NCBI GenBank assembly: GCA_027596195.1
Contig: JADGJG010000138.1
Span: 1 to 38,043, forward strand
DNA length: 38,043 nucleotides
Direction: 5' to 3'
Source of the DNA: Podochytrium sp. JEL0797
Lineage: Eukaryota; Chytridiomycota; Chytridiomycetes; Chytridiales; Chytriomycetaceae
Position numbers and translations under genes: made by a program. How positions within the stretch are numbered: the stretch's first letter is position 1; the number at the start of each line of letters is the position of its first letter. The notes under the pieces are model-generated. The model was given only the letters and a program-made list of their open reading frames with translations, was not told where the DNA came from and searched no databases. Of the stretch, positions 1 to 10,119 are shown piece by piece.

Positions 1-75
1 CACCCCCCCCACACCCCCGCCCCCCCCCCCCCCCCCCCCCCCGCCCCCCCCCCCCCCCCCCCCCCCCCCGCCCCG
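1..75. repeat. Poly-C low-complexity tract at the left edge
   Basis: Nearly pure cytosine with a few G and A interruptions, followed by a short G/C-rich stretch. No telomere-type repeat is visible. Similar C runs occur inside introns elsewhere in the window, so this may be the tail of an intron cut by the window edge or a place where assembly stopped. Confidence 0.9.
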
Positions 76-100
76 CCGCGACGGCGGGGCGCGGGTACCC

Positions 101-618
101 GACGATTTGCTCCCAAATCGAGGTACAACAAGTCGCATGGCGCTCTTCGCATTGCCCGAGCTTGATCTGGAATCGAGTGGGGATCGAATGATAGGGATTA
201 AATCAGCGAGAAGGGGCAAGTAAGAGATTTCGGGAGTGTGTTCGAGATGGAATCAAGTGCGGGTGTACAACTGGAATAATTGGAGCGCGCCGATTCTCGA
301 CGAGCTGCCCACAATTATGAGCAACGGTATTGCCTTGAGGGAGGACAGGATCTCTGAAAGGGATTTGAACCTGTGGATGACGCGGTATTTATTGTCGAAT
401 GGATGCATGCGTTCTCACATGTTGTTGTTGTCAATCATCCAGGCGGAGATGATATTTGCAGTTCAAGCATGGCCACGCAGTTTAACCTCTTGTTAGCCAG
501 CCCCATTGCAATTGAGACGTTTCAGGACGCGTCGTCGGCTTCGGCTTGGGGTTTTGAGGCGTGCCTTTGGGAGTGGTGTTGGCAGAATGTGGAGGTGGAG
601 CTCCTGTGGCCGTTGTAA
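101..618 (+). CDS. Possible 3' end of a truncated, unrecognised gene
   Basis: Low-confidence coding signal, product not recognised. One frame is open from about 101 and meets a canonical donor (AA|GTAAGAG) at 219/220. A possible acceptor at 245-246 leads in phase into an open frame that runs through a Trp/Asn-rich segment (WNQVRVYNWNNW) and stays open to 496. From about 373 another frame becomes open and reads like protein to a stop at 616-618. The two frames cannot be joined without a further intron or a frameshift. It may be the last exons of a gene whose 5' part lies left of the window, or a decayed gene. No domain was identified. Confidence 0.25.
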
Positions 619-701
619 TATTGGAATGAAGTTTGTTCATTCTGTTTTGAGGTTGTTTTCCTTTCTCTTCCTCTCTCTTTTTGATTTGAGTTTATTTTCA
701 T

Positions 702-2180
702 TCACTTTCTTCTCGCGCCTCCTTCAAATCCAGCTCTCTTTTTGGCACCCCCACCACCGCTACCGCCCTTCTTGACGCCCGATCCCTTCTTGACACCCAT
801 CTTCTTCCCCTCCGAACGGTTCTTCAAGTTGGCTTCTCTCTTCTTATCCCGATCACTGATACTCTTGGTCACTGAATCCTTTCTGTGCTTCCAATCATTG
901 TGACTCTTGACCTTCTTCTTCTCCAACCTCTTGACCGTCTTCTTGACCAGCTTGATGTCATCCCTCACAACCTCTCCCGTCGCCATCGCGCTCGCCTTGT
1001 CCCACTTTGCCTTCTCGAGGATCGCCGCGTGTTTCTCAGGGTTCTTTGTCGAGAGTTCAGTGAGTTTCGTGGCATCGCTTTGGAGCTTCGCGAGGAGAGA
1101 CTTGGGGTCGTGTTGTTTCTTGTTGAGACGGTGTTGCTTGTTGGTCATGCCTTGCGCGTTCGTGGTGGAGGGTCTGCCGCCCTTGCCGTTCGATTTGTCG
1201 AATTGGAGACGCGAGAAGTCCATGATGTCCTGTTGGAGTCGTCGCGAGGGGAGGAGGGGTTGTAAAGAAGTTGAGTTGGGGGGAGTCGGCCAAAAATAAC
1301 GGGGGAATTACTCCACCTCTCCCAAAGCAGCTTTCCCCAATCTCGCAGCAACATCCTTGGATCCCGCGTTGGCACCCATGATGCCTTCACCCTTCTTCTT
1401 CTTCAACACTTCCTCCTTCCTCTCGTTTCGCTTCTTGAGTCTCTTTTCCAAAATCTCCTGACGACTCCGCGGGGTGGGAAGCTTTTTTCCGGTTGCTGCA
1501 GTTGCGGGAGCAGCAGTACCATCCGCTTTCTAAAAACACACACACTCGTTGTCAGAATACCCCGCGTAGAATTTTGGTTTTTTCCCCTTCCCAACGTGGG
1601 GGGTGGGGGAGTCAGAAACTCACATCCATCTGCTTTGCCCGATTCTCCTCCACCGCCATTCCTCTCTGTCTCTTCATGTCCGCAATCCGTTCCTTGACCT
1701 TGTCGCGAAGGTCACTGATGGAGGAGGCCGTTGTGGTTTGCATGACGGCGATCGTGGCGGCGGCGGGAGTGGCAGCCTCGGCGGCAGCTTTTTGAACAGA
1801 GGTGGTGCTAGTTTGGGCGTCACTTTCGGGATCAAGCTGTGATATGAATTTGTTAATTCCCAACTGAGTCCCAACACAAAAAAATAAAAAAAGAGGGGTG
1901 CGTTATAGTTACCTTCCACTTGCGAGCCTTCTTTGTGGCTTCCTTCACTCGCTGCTTTGGTGCAATCTGTTTCTTTGCATTGTGGGTGGACAGTTGTTTC
2001 TGCAGAGGGGGGGCGTGAGTGAAAGAATCGAGGGAGAATTCGAAGGCTGAATCCCCGAACCTTGTCCCTGGGTCCCGACGTTTCATCGTCCTGCGATCCG
2101 CTCGCCACGACATATGACTTGGCTGGGATGAGGTCCACAAGGGCGTCGATGGAGCGTTGGAGGTTTTCGACGTCGAGCAT
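702..2180 (-). CDS. RRP14: SURF6/Rrp14 family nucleolar ribosome-biogenesis protein
   Basis: Nucleolar protein of the SURF6 family (yeast Rrp14), needed for maturation of pre-ribosomal particles. Five exons on the minus strand, all joined in phase 0: 2061-2180, 1913-1999, 1624-1836, 1317-1529 and 702-1229, giving 386 residues. The N-terminus is short and acidic (MLDVENLQRSIDAL). The middle is Ala/Thr-rich linker. The C-terminal half is very rich in Lys/Arg and holds the SURF6 domain: DKVKERIADMKRQRG, SRQEILEKRLKKRNERK and a later SLLAKL..DATKLTEL..EKAKWDKA segment. The protein ends in a basic Gly-rich tail. The start is the first ATG of the first exon. It faces the Acr3 gene head to head with only 37 bp between the start codons. 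Family assignment is firm; the exact donor of intron 4 (GTGGAG) is slightly less certain. Confidence 0.85.
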
Positions 2181-2217
2181 GATTCGAAAAAAACAAAAAA
2201 AAAAAAGTTCCATTGAA
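2181..2217. promoter_or_regulatory. 37-bp divergent gap between RRP14 and ACR3 start codons
   Basis: The two start codons point away from each other with 37 bp between them, much of it A-rich. The core promoters of the two genes must overlap each other or lie inside the opposite gene. No TATA box is visible in the gap. Inference from layout only. Confidence 0.5.
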
Positions 2218-3439
2218 ATGGGTGCAGTGTCGCACCTCTCCTGGCTGGACCGCCTGCTGCCCCTCAATGTCCTGATTGTGATGGTTGCTGGAACCTTGAT
2301 TGGCGTATATGTGCCTTCAGCTGCGCCTGCTCTCGATGGAGGATCGTTTATCGGGGTTTCGATTCCAATCCTCGTGGGTCTGCTGTGGATGATGATCCCT
2401 GTTCTCTGTCAAGTCCGATACGAGGCCTTGTGGAACATTCTTAAAGAGAAGGCAGCACTGCGAATCATTGCCTTCTCGCTGTTAGTGAATGTCGTGTGTG
2501 CGCCACTTTTCATGACGGGCCTTGCCTGGCTTACCTTACCCGACTTGCCGCATGAACGGAACGGAATCATTCTCGTTGGTGTGGGTCGGTGTATTGCGAT
2601 GGTCTTGATTTGGAACAACCTCGCGGGTGGGGATAGCGAATGGTGTGCGATCCTTGTTGCTGTGAATGCGCTCTGCCAGCTTGTGCTGTTTGGGCCTGTG
2701 GCGTATTTCTTGATATCAGTTGTGGGCAGTACGCCGGGGCAAGAAGGAGACATGATTGGGATGGGTTTGATTGTGCGGTCTGTGTGTGTGTTTTTGGGGA
2801 TACCGTTGCTGGTTGGGGGTTTCTTGCGGTTCACGCTTCGCTTTGCGTTCAAGAATCAGCTTGGTCCCGAATGGTATGATACCAAGTTTTTGCCTTTTAT
2901 CGAGCCGCATGCTGTCATTGGGCTCCTGTACACCATTTTGGTCATGTTCATTCTTCAGGTTTGTCTTTCATCATCGTGTGTTCACACCGCCAACTCTCTT
3001 CTCACTCTTCAATTGTTAATAGGGCAATTCAATTATCCACGATATCCCAAACGCATTGCGAACCGCTGTCCCACTCCTCCTTTATTTCCCCATCGTTTTT
3101 TCACTCACGTTCCTCGCGTCCTTGTTCCTTCTCAAATCATCCCACTCCATCGCCGTGACCCAATCCTTTACTGCGGCCGGCAACAACTTTGAACTCACGA
3201 TTGCGGTTTCTGTTGCGACGTATGGAATTCATTCGAAGGAAGCGTTTGCGTCTGTGATTGGATCGTTGATTGAGGTGCCGGTGCTCTTAAGTCTAGTTTA
3301 TGTCGCAAAGAGGATTGAAGGGCGGTATAATAGGGTTCTGGTTCAGCGGGAGAGGGGGCGTGGGGAGGAGACGGTGCCGATGGATGCGGTGATGGGCGAG
3401 GATAAGGGGGCGACATGTCCTGGGTTTCAGGTTGCATGA
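2218..3439 (+). CDS. ACR3: Acr3 arsenite efflux transporter
   Basis: Membrane exporter of arsenite (As(III)/H+ antiport) of the Acr3/BART superfamily, acting at the plasma membrane. Two exons, 2218-2958 and 3023-3439, join in phase 0 and give 385 residues with about ten hydrophobic segments, the usual length for Acr3. The family signature RCIAMVLIWN carries the arsenite-binding Cys (C125). Conserved acidic residues sit in later helices (E304 in NNFELTIAV, E331 in SLIEVPVLL). The C-terminal tail is short and charged. The start is the ATG before GAVSHLSWLDRLLP. An upstream in-frame ATG at 2179 would add a basic stretch without family similarity and would overlap the start of RRP14. Its stop is only 53 bp from the next start on the same strand. 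Confidence 0.95.
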
Positions 3440-3492
3440 GCGTTGACTTTATCATACTAGAATTAAAAAAAAATTATAAAATTATCTCGAAA

Positions 3493-5067
3493 ATGTCGGA
3501 AACGCGCCATCAAAACCAAACCACATCGGCAAGCGTGTCGAGGAGCTCATCAAAGAATAGCCACCACCATGACAACGTTCTTGCATCGGCTTTAAGCAGG
3601 AGCTCGTCAAAGAATAGCCACCACCGCGAACGTGACTCGCATGGGTTCCCCGAGACTTTCGACTCGTCGCTGCTCGCGTCGGAGCTCAAAAAGCAGGGTT
3701 CCAACGATCAGATCAGCAACGTTTCTACGTGGTTGAAGAATACCGGTTTATCGACGGGCGTGGGGGCCGCATCGACGAAAACGGCGGCTCCATTGTCTCC
3801 AAAATGCCTTCTCGAAAAGCTGTCAAACCAGCCCGCCGAAATCCTCCTCCTCGACGTGAGATCTCTGCAAGACTTTCATTATATTCGGATCAAGAGCTCT
3901 GCAAACATCATTCTTCCGTCTTTGATTATGAAGCGCATCAAAAAGGGCGGAATCTCGTCGTTTCTGTTGGAAAACTTTTTGACCAACGAGGCTTCGAAAC
4001 TCGTGTTCCAAGAATGGAAATCCTTATTGGGGACGCAAGGGTGCTCGATTGTCGTGTATGATGAGGACATTAATGACGTCGAAGACCCAGATTCCGACTC
4101 TTACACCCTCATCAAGGCAGTGCTGGGGTGTCAGTTGGTTTCATCTCATCCCAACCTGGCAGTGTACTTTTTGAACGGAGGGTTGAACGCGTTTTGTCAA
4201 GAGGCCGAGGCTGCTCCTTTCATTGACGGCGTTCAATTGCCAAAGCTGCAACAACACGCCCCTTCCGTCAACACTGGCAAACTTCCAGCCATAGATTCAA
4301 CAGGAACAACTCCTACCTCTTCAGCATCCACTTATGCAACCCCGTCCATGTTCATTTCGGCTGCAAGCCCCACCAGCACCGTCTTCACCACCCCAACCCT
4401 CCAAACTCCAACCACGAGTCCAGGCAAAGCAGGAACGCCTCTCCTCACAACTCCAGGGGGTACCGCCAAGAAGAGACCTTCCTTTGGAATCGCCATCACA
4501 CCCACCAACACGTCGCTCGCAGGCGGGTCACTTTCGGCATCCATGGAAGAGGAGGGTACCCCTGCGATTTCAGCCTTGGCGCATGTCAGCACTGTTGCGG
4601 AATACATCCTTCTTGGATCTGAAGTGGTTCCTGCGGCTGTGGACGCGGTCTCGCAGTTGAAAGGAATGGGCGTTACGCATGTGTTGAATATGGCCAAAGA
4701 GGTTCGCGATGAGGCTCTGATGGTGGGTGGGACGGGGATTGAGTTCAAATGGGTGGGAGTGTATGATCATCCGGATGAAGAGATTGATGGGCCGATTCGG
4801 GAGGGTGTCGCGTTTATCAAACAGGCGAGAGGGAATAAGGCGAATGCGAAAGTGTTGGTTCATTGTAAAGCGGGGCGGTCGCGTTCGGTGGCTGTTGTGA
4901 TTGCGTATCTGATTATGGAGGAAAAGATGACGCTGAGGGATGCGTATGAATTGGTGAGAAGAAAGAGGAATGGGATCATTCCAAATATTGGGTTTATGTT
5001 GGCGCTGTTGCACATTGAGTTGGAGGTGTTGGGATGCAACACCGAAGTCAACGGGTCAAATATTTGA
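3493..5067 (+). CDS. MAP-kinase-phosphatase-like rhodanese/dual-specificity phosphatase
   Basis: Intronless, 524 residues. The C-terminus (about 375-515) is a dual-specificity phosphatase catalytic domain with the HCxxGxxR loop as HCKAGRSRS, catalytic Cys458 and Arg464. The middle (about 110-235) resembles a non-catalytic rhodanese domain (LLLDVRSLQDF) and contains the basic cluster MKRIKKG at about 146-152. This lies where MAP kinase phosphatases carry their kinase-docking motif, so dephosphorylation of a MAP kinase is the likely role (inference). The first ~60 residues are Ser/His-rich and contain a short internal duplication (two copies of SRSSSKNSHH). A Thr/Ser/Pro-rich linker separates the two domains. 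The start at 3493 is preferred because the upstream in-frame ATG lies inside the ACR3 coding sequence. It converges on the next gene with 24 bp between stops. Confidence 0.88.
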   Translation: MSETRHQNQTTSASVSRSSSKNSHHHDNVLASALSRSSSKNSHHRERDSHGFPETFDSSLLASELKKQGSNDQISNVSTWLKNTGLSTGVGAASTKTAAPLSPKCLLEKLSNQPAEILLLDVRSLQDFHYIRIKSSANIILPSLIMKRIKKGGISSFLLENFLTNEASKLVFQEWKSLLGTQGCSIVVYDEDINDVEDPDSDSYTLIKAVLGCQLVSSHPNLAVYFLNGGLNAFCQEAEAAPFIDGVQLPKLQQHAPSVNTGKLPAIDSTGTTPTSSASTYATPSMFISAASPTSTVFTTPTLQTPTTSPGKAGTPLLTTPGGTAKKRPSFGIAITPTNTSLAGGSLSASMEEEGTPAISALAHVSTVAEYILLGSEVVPAAVDAVSQLKGMGVTHVLNMAKEVRDEALMVGGTGIEFKWVGVYDHPDEEIDGPIREGVAFIKQARGNKANAKVLVHCKAGRSRSVAVVIAYLIMEEKMTLRDAYELVRRKRNGIIPNIGFMLALLHIELEVLGCNTEVNGSNI

Positions 5068-5091
5068 CCGAAATAATAACTCGAAATCTCT

Positions 5092-6026
5092 TTATTGCTT
5101 CTTTTGGCCAAAAGAGAACTTGATGGGCTGCGTCTGCTTCTTCATGCCAAATCCGAAGGTGACTTTAGGTTCCGGTGGTTTTTGAATGAGTGGTCTTGCA
5201 GTCGCTGTGGCCGCTGAAAACTCCCCACGGGACAAAGAGGATCCGCAAATACGCGCCTCACTCGACGCAGTATTCAGAGCAGGGGTCACGGCTGCTGAAA
5301 GGCCTTGAACAGGCGTCGAGCCTTTCTCCTTCAACAATGCAGCTTCGTGCATCCTTTTGAATTCCCGCTCTTCGCGCGCCTTCTCCTTGTCTTCGCGTGC
5401 CCGTTTGTTGCCGGCCGATACACCAGGCAACGAGCCCTGTTTGGTCATCTGCTGCATGTCTTTGAAGCGCTTCTTGTGGTTGTGGTCATACGACGAAAGG
5501 TGAACTTCAAACTCGGAGATCTTCGTGTATTGTTTGTCGCACAGCTCGCAATAGAATGCTCTCGTGACAGATCTGATTTCCTCCTTGACACGCTCGCGGG
5601 ATTCGACCAGTGCCTGGGGGATAGAAAAACGGCCGAGGCGGGCAGCAACAGCGAAACACAGAAGAGACCACACACCTCACGCTTTGCACGCTGGTCGGAT
5701 GTCTCGTTGGCCAAGACCTCGCTCTCGAGGGCCTTAGGCTTCCTGGTCGAGTCGACGTGGTTTGCCTCGGCCTCCTCGGTTTTGCCGACGCCCTCCTTGT
5801 CGGCCTTGTGGACAAAAGGCACTGGATCCAGGCGACCGCGGCGGCCCTCCCTCCCCAGCCCAGTGTTGCGCGTCCATCCAAGGCGCAGCAGCATCTGGAA
5901 CCCAGCGTTCGTTTCGGATATGGGGTGGTGCAGCGAGGCTGCCGCAGTGGAGTTGCTGCCGTCTTCGCTCTGCTCGCGCTCGTAGTCAAAGTCTTCGCGT
6001 TCGGAGCGTCCAATGCCGAAGTTCAT
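5092..6026 (-). CDS. G-patch and C2H2 zinc-finger protein (GPATCH8/ZNF804-like)
   Basis: Likely nuclear RNA-processing factor. Two exons, 5676-6026 and 5092-5613, join in phase 0 into 290 residues. The N-terminal exon carries a G-patch at about 38-75 (NAGFQMLLRLGW..GLG..GRRGRLDPVP), a motif that typically recruits and activates DEAH-box helicases. The second exon has one C2H2 finger of the U1/ZNF804/GPATCH8 type with C139, C142, H155 and H161 (YCELCDKQY, EFEVHLSSYDH), followed by a charged coiled-coil-like stretch (AREDKEKAREEREFKRM). The C-terminus has short Phe/Gly/Lys-rich elements (TFGFGMKK, FSFGQKK). The arrangement G-patch then finger matches GPATCH8 but the protein is far shorter than the animal one. 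The start is the ATG before NFGIGRSER. Confidence 0.85.
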
Positions 6027-6673
6027 GGCGTTTGTTTTTTGATCAATAATTGAGGAGGGAAATCGAAAAAAACACGACTCCCCCAACCAACCCGATGTGA
6101 ATTCAACCAACGCCGCCTCTTGCAATCGCAGCACTTCAGTCTCGTCACTCATCACCCTGCACGCAAGCAACACCCGTAGAACGCACCACATCACATTCTG
6201 TCACCACGAGTGCGTTTTTTGTTTGCATGTCGCTTGCCCAGACTTTTCACTAACATAGCAACCAACACCAACAGCATCTTTAGTCTTCGCTTCATTGCAT
6301 TACTATCTGTTTGTCCTATTGTTGGGATCAAACTATCAAATGTTAAAATTATATTTTTTTTAAATTTAGGTAAGGGGGAAGAGATAGAAAATGCGATCAG
6401 TATTCGCACTCTCTATTTTGAAGACACGTTGTCAGAGAAGGGGAAGGGATTCGCATCAAGCAGAATTCCTCATTTATTTCAACACCCAAAAATTCCACTC
6501 CCGCCAGCCTCTACATTTCCTCACTCATCTCCTCCCACCTCTCCCTTAAAAACCACAGCCCATACCGTAACACCGTACGACCCGGTGCGCCCTCCATGTC
6601 GAGAATTACTCTACACTTAGAAGAAATTTAAAGAGTACGAGCCCTCCCCCCCTGAGTGTGTGTCGTATTCGTT
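6027..6673. other. Gene-free spacer, A/T-rich in the middle
   Basis: No convincing coding frame on either strand. The stretch holds an A/T-rich segment around 6340-6370 and pyrimidine-rich DNA around 6480-6560. It separates the 5' end of the G-patch gene from the 3' end of the Cdc20/Cdh1-like remnant, so it should contain the promoter of the former. I looked for snRNA landmarks and did not find a supportable one. Confidence 0.6.
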
Positions 6674-7637
6674 TTAGAGTGGGAGATAGTCGCCTACACT
6701 GCCGAAATCCTCAGAACCCATTTGCCGCGTCAACTCTTCTCTCCACTTTTGTGTGTGTGCGTTCATGTTGCGCGGCGCCATAAACAGGCGAAAGTAGACA
6801 GAAGCAAATTTTTTGAATCTGTTTTGACTCCGTCCAAACGCGTTCCAAAAACGCAACGTTTCATCCCCTGTACCAGTCACAACGTTTTCGTTTTCTGGCG
6901 ACACTGCAAGATACAACACGCGCGCTGTGTGTCCCTTTAGCGTAGCCAAGCTTAAATATAAAAAATTGTGCGTTTCATCACAATTGGCGAACAGATGAAG
7001 GAAACACCTTCCAAACCACCACGTTATTCTGACTTGACCCGTGCGTAATCACGATCTCGTCACCCTCCATGCTCCACGCCATATTACAAACTTCACTTTC
7101 CGTGTTAACGCCACCCAATGCTTCTCCCACCTGTATGACCCAAAATCGGATATGTTGATCCACATTGTCTCCTCCACTCCCCAACAGCCCATTCCGGTGC
7201 GAACTCCATGCGCCAGCTCTAACTGCTTCGAACTTGTACACTGACATATTCAGCATTGAGTGGTCCCACAAGAAAATATTACTGTCGTTCCCACCAGACG
7301 CGAAATACTTCTCAGGGGACGGGCGCTGGGCCCATTTCAATCCACACGTCGTCTTGATGACCTACAAGCCGTGTGACGACGTTGTCGAATTTTGATCCGC
7401 GGGATCTGAGATCGCGGAGGCAAATAGAGCTGTCGCCGGAGCCGGTGGTGAGTTGTGTGTGAGAGGATCGGTCAATGCATGTGATGCGGGATGATTGGGC
7501 ATATAATAGTATGTGGTAAACCTCGAACTCGTCTCGTCGCATCTCACGATACACACAAGCCCCCAGACCCTCACCACTTAATTCTTCGCCGAACAATCCA
7601 CCACAGTTCCGAATCGACCAGTCTAGTACGTTCGAGC
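6674..7637 (-). pseudogene. Broken Cdc20/Cdh1-like APC/C activator (WD40) remnant
   Basis: Clear similarity to the WD40 propeller of the Cdc20/Cdh1 family, which recruits substrates to the anaphase-promoting complex. Recognisable blocks, in order: LDWSIRN and GLGACVYR (entry to the propeller), TTGSGDSSICLRDLR, GHQDDV, FASGGNDSNIFLWD, SGGDNVDQHIRFW, EVCNMAWS, THGSSQNNVVVWK, GHTARVLYLA and GDETLRFWN. It looks non-functional. The N-terminal half with C-box and KEN-type motifs is absent and an in-frame TAG precedes LDWS. About one to two propeller blades are missing between ACVYR and SSRIT. At about 7342-7347 the frame breaks exactly where the family has VCGLKW, which a lost TG dinucleotide would explain. 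The last block may be joined through a ~50-nt intron near 6952-7000. A sequencing error at the frame break cannot be excluded, but the missing N-terminus is independent evidence. Confidence 0.72.
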
Positions 7638-7912
7638 CCTATGAATTATGATTTACTTTTTATTGATATGATGGGATCAGAGGTTCGAGAAGCGGCGGAA
7701 AAGAGAAGCTATTCAAGGGGGGTGGGGTCTTCCCCCCCCCCCCCCGAGGGTGAGTGATAAAAAAAATACGGACTGCTCAAAGAGGAACCGCCCACTGCTG
7801 AAGCACGAGGCCTGAATTAAATATAGCATATGGTTTCGAAAAATAGGACTGGGGAATACCGCATAATGGCGTTTTCACCTCGACTTCCTCGCCAAATCTC
7901 CATCGAAAAAGA

Positions 7913-10087
7913 ATGCCTCGGTACGCAGCTGCGGCACCACCCCTCCCGCCACACGGCCCGTTCACTAACCGCTTTCTCCAGCGAAATCATCACGCTGCAG
8001 GCAGGCCAGTGCGGAAACCAAGGTTTGGCTGCCCAGCTTGCGCTCTTCTCCCGGGGCTAAGCAAACACAAACAAATGCACAGTGGGCCAGGAGTTCTGGT
8101 CCATGCTGTGCAACGAGCACGGTATCCAGCCCGACGGTATCCTGTCCGAGCACGCTGCAAACAACCCCGCCGAGGACCGCAAGGATGTGTTTTTCTACCA
8201 GGTGCGTTTGCGTTGTCGTTTCACCCCCCCGCGCTGACACCTCACTCACCCCTTTCAACTAGGCTGACGATGAACACTACATCCCACGGGCGATCCTCCT
8301 CGACCTCGAACCCAGGGTGAGCCCCTGTCCAATGAAAACCGAACGGCTGCTAAGCATTTCCGGACACGCCATCGAAAAAAAACATCCCCCCGCAGGTCAT
8401 CAACAACATTCTGCAGTCTCCCTACGCGAACCTCTACAACCCCGAAAACATTCTGCTGTCGCAGGATGGTGGTGGTGCAGGAAACAACTGGGCGTTTGGT
8501 TTTGCCTCGGGCGAGAAGATTGCAGACGAGATTTCGGAGATGATTGACAGAGAGGCGGATGGGAGTGACAGCTTGGAGGTGGGTTGCGGGGCGTTATTTG
8601 GAGGGGGGCTTATTGCTCGCTGACGCCTTTCGACGCAGGGCTTCATGCTTCTTCATTCGATTGCCGGCGGAACCGGATCTGGTCTCGGATCGTGGCTGCT
8701 CGAATACCTTGGCGACAGATACCCCAAGAAGCTTATTCAAACCTACTCTGTGTTTCCCAACAGCGAAGAGACGTCTGACGTTGTTGTGCAGCCTTACAAC
8801 TCGATGCTGAGTCTCAAACGCTTGACACAGAATGCCGATTCTGTTGTCGTGTTGGACAATGCGGCTTTGAATCGAATTGCGGCTGATAGATTGAGAATTG
8901 AGAATCCGACTTTTGCGCAAACGAATCAATTGGTATTTCTGCTTTGTTTTTTTGGTTTCGTTGCGTGTTGGTTCGCGTCTAACTGTTGTTTTTTTTGGCA
9001 GGTTTCAACCGTAATGAGTGCGAGCACAACTACCCTTCGGTACCCTGGATACATGAACAACGATCTCGTCGGTCTGCTCGCGTCACTGATTCCAACCCCT
9101 CGCTGCCACTTTTTGACAACGAGTTACACGCCATTCACGACGGACGGAGTTGATCAAGTTCGTTTTTCTCACTTTGACACCCGAGCCGCCGTGTGTGCTG
9201 ACGTTCTTGAATTTTCCGCTCTATAGTCCAAGAGCGTGCGCAAAACTACCGTCTTGGACGTCATGAGACGTTTGCTCCAACCAAACAACAGAATGGTGTC
9301 CACGAACCCTTCGAAAAAGAGTTGTTACGTGTCCATCTTAAACATTATTCAAGGAGACGTGGATCCCGCAGATGTGGGTGTATTTTTTTTTCATTCTCCG
9401 TGGCGCGTTCCGAATGTTTACGTCGCACCCCTGTTTGAAAACATCCGCAGGTTCACAAATCGCTTCTCCGTATCCGTGAAAGAAGATTGGCCACGTTTAT
9501 TCCATGGGGTCCCGCGAGTATTCAAGTCGCCTTGTCGAAAAAGAGCCCGTATGTCCAAACGTCGCATCGAGTCTCGGGACTCATGTTGGCCAATCACACT
9601 AGCATCGCTTCGGTTTGTTCATTTTTTTTGGCTGCCTTTGCTTGATACGCGAGCGCTCACCTTTTTTTGTTTGGGTTCTTGCTTTCGGCAGCTGTTCAAG
9701 CGCACTTGCGACCAGTACGACAGATTGAGAAAGAGAAACGCCTTTTTGGATCAGTACAAGAAGGAGGCCATGTTTTCTGACGGTTTGGAAGAGTTTGATT
9801 CGTCGAGGTGAGATTTTTTTGTGTGGCTCGCAGAACTGGGTTTGTTTTGACTGACTATTTTTTTTTTTGCCGATCCGCAGACAAGTTGTCCAGGAACTGA
9901 TTGCCGAATATGAGGCTTGCGAGAGACCTGATTACTTGAACTTTGTGAGTCCTGTTGAGTTTTTTTTTGTCTCGCTCTTCTGACAATCCTCGATTTCGTT
10001 TTGCAAAAGAATGCGGATACGGCAGCTGCGGCACCAGCCGCTGGCGGGCGTCAAGCCTCTGTTGATTTCACCTCTCGTTTGGGCTGA
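7913..10087 (+). CDS. TUBG1: Gamma-tubulin
   Basis: Gamma-tubulin, the microtubule-nucleating GTPase of spindle poles and basal bodies. Twelve exons join in consistent phase into 473 residues: 7913-7920, 7982-8022, 8083-8201, 8263-8316, 8396-8578, 8639-8932, 9002-9157, 9227-9373, 9451-9612, 9692-9807, 9881-9944 and 10010-10087. The start [16 protein letters not shown] is the family's and is split after 8 nt by the first intron. The GTP-binding loop [10 protein letters not shown] (about 144-153), the gamma-specific [12 protein letters not shown] and TSYTPFT segments and the [18 protein letters not shown] region are all present. The C-terminal tail after RPDYLNF is Ala/Gly-rich and ends TSRLG. 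Introns are 60-80 nt with T-rich ends. It converges on PIG-O with 32 bp between stop codons. Confidence 0.96.
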
Positions 10088-10119
10088 GATGAAATATTTA
10101 TGAATTTAAAAAAACCTTG

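Noticed and set aside
1..75. Left-edge poly-C as a telomere
   Set aside because: No TTAGGG-type or other regular repeat; plain homopolymer with sporadic interruptions, and similar runs occur internally.
345..380. GGTTCAAATCC on the minus strand, a perfect tRNA B-box match
   Set aside because: The flanking bases cannot form the 5-bp T stem, and no A box, anticodon arm or acceptor stem is visible on either side.
885..1299. Two plus-strand open frames of about 130 codons
   Set aside because: Antisense to the last exon of RRP14, with no features of their own.
6280..6375. Stretch resembling an snRNA with an Sm-like T run
   Set aside because: None of the invariant snRNA sequences (branch-site pairing region, U5 loop, U6 ACAGAGA) is present.
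7727..7745. C run upstream of gamma-tubulin as a promoter element
   Set aside because: Homopolymers of this kind occur across the window in introns and spacers; nothing ties this one to transcription.
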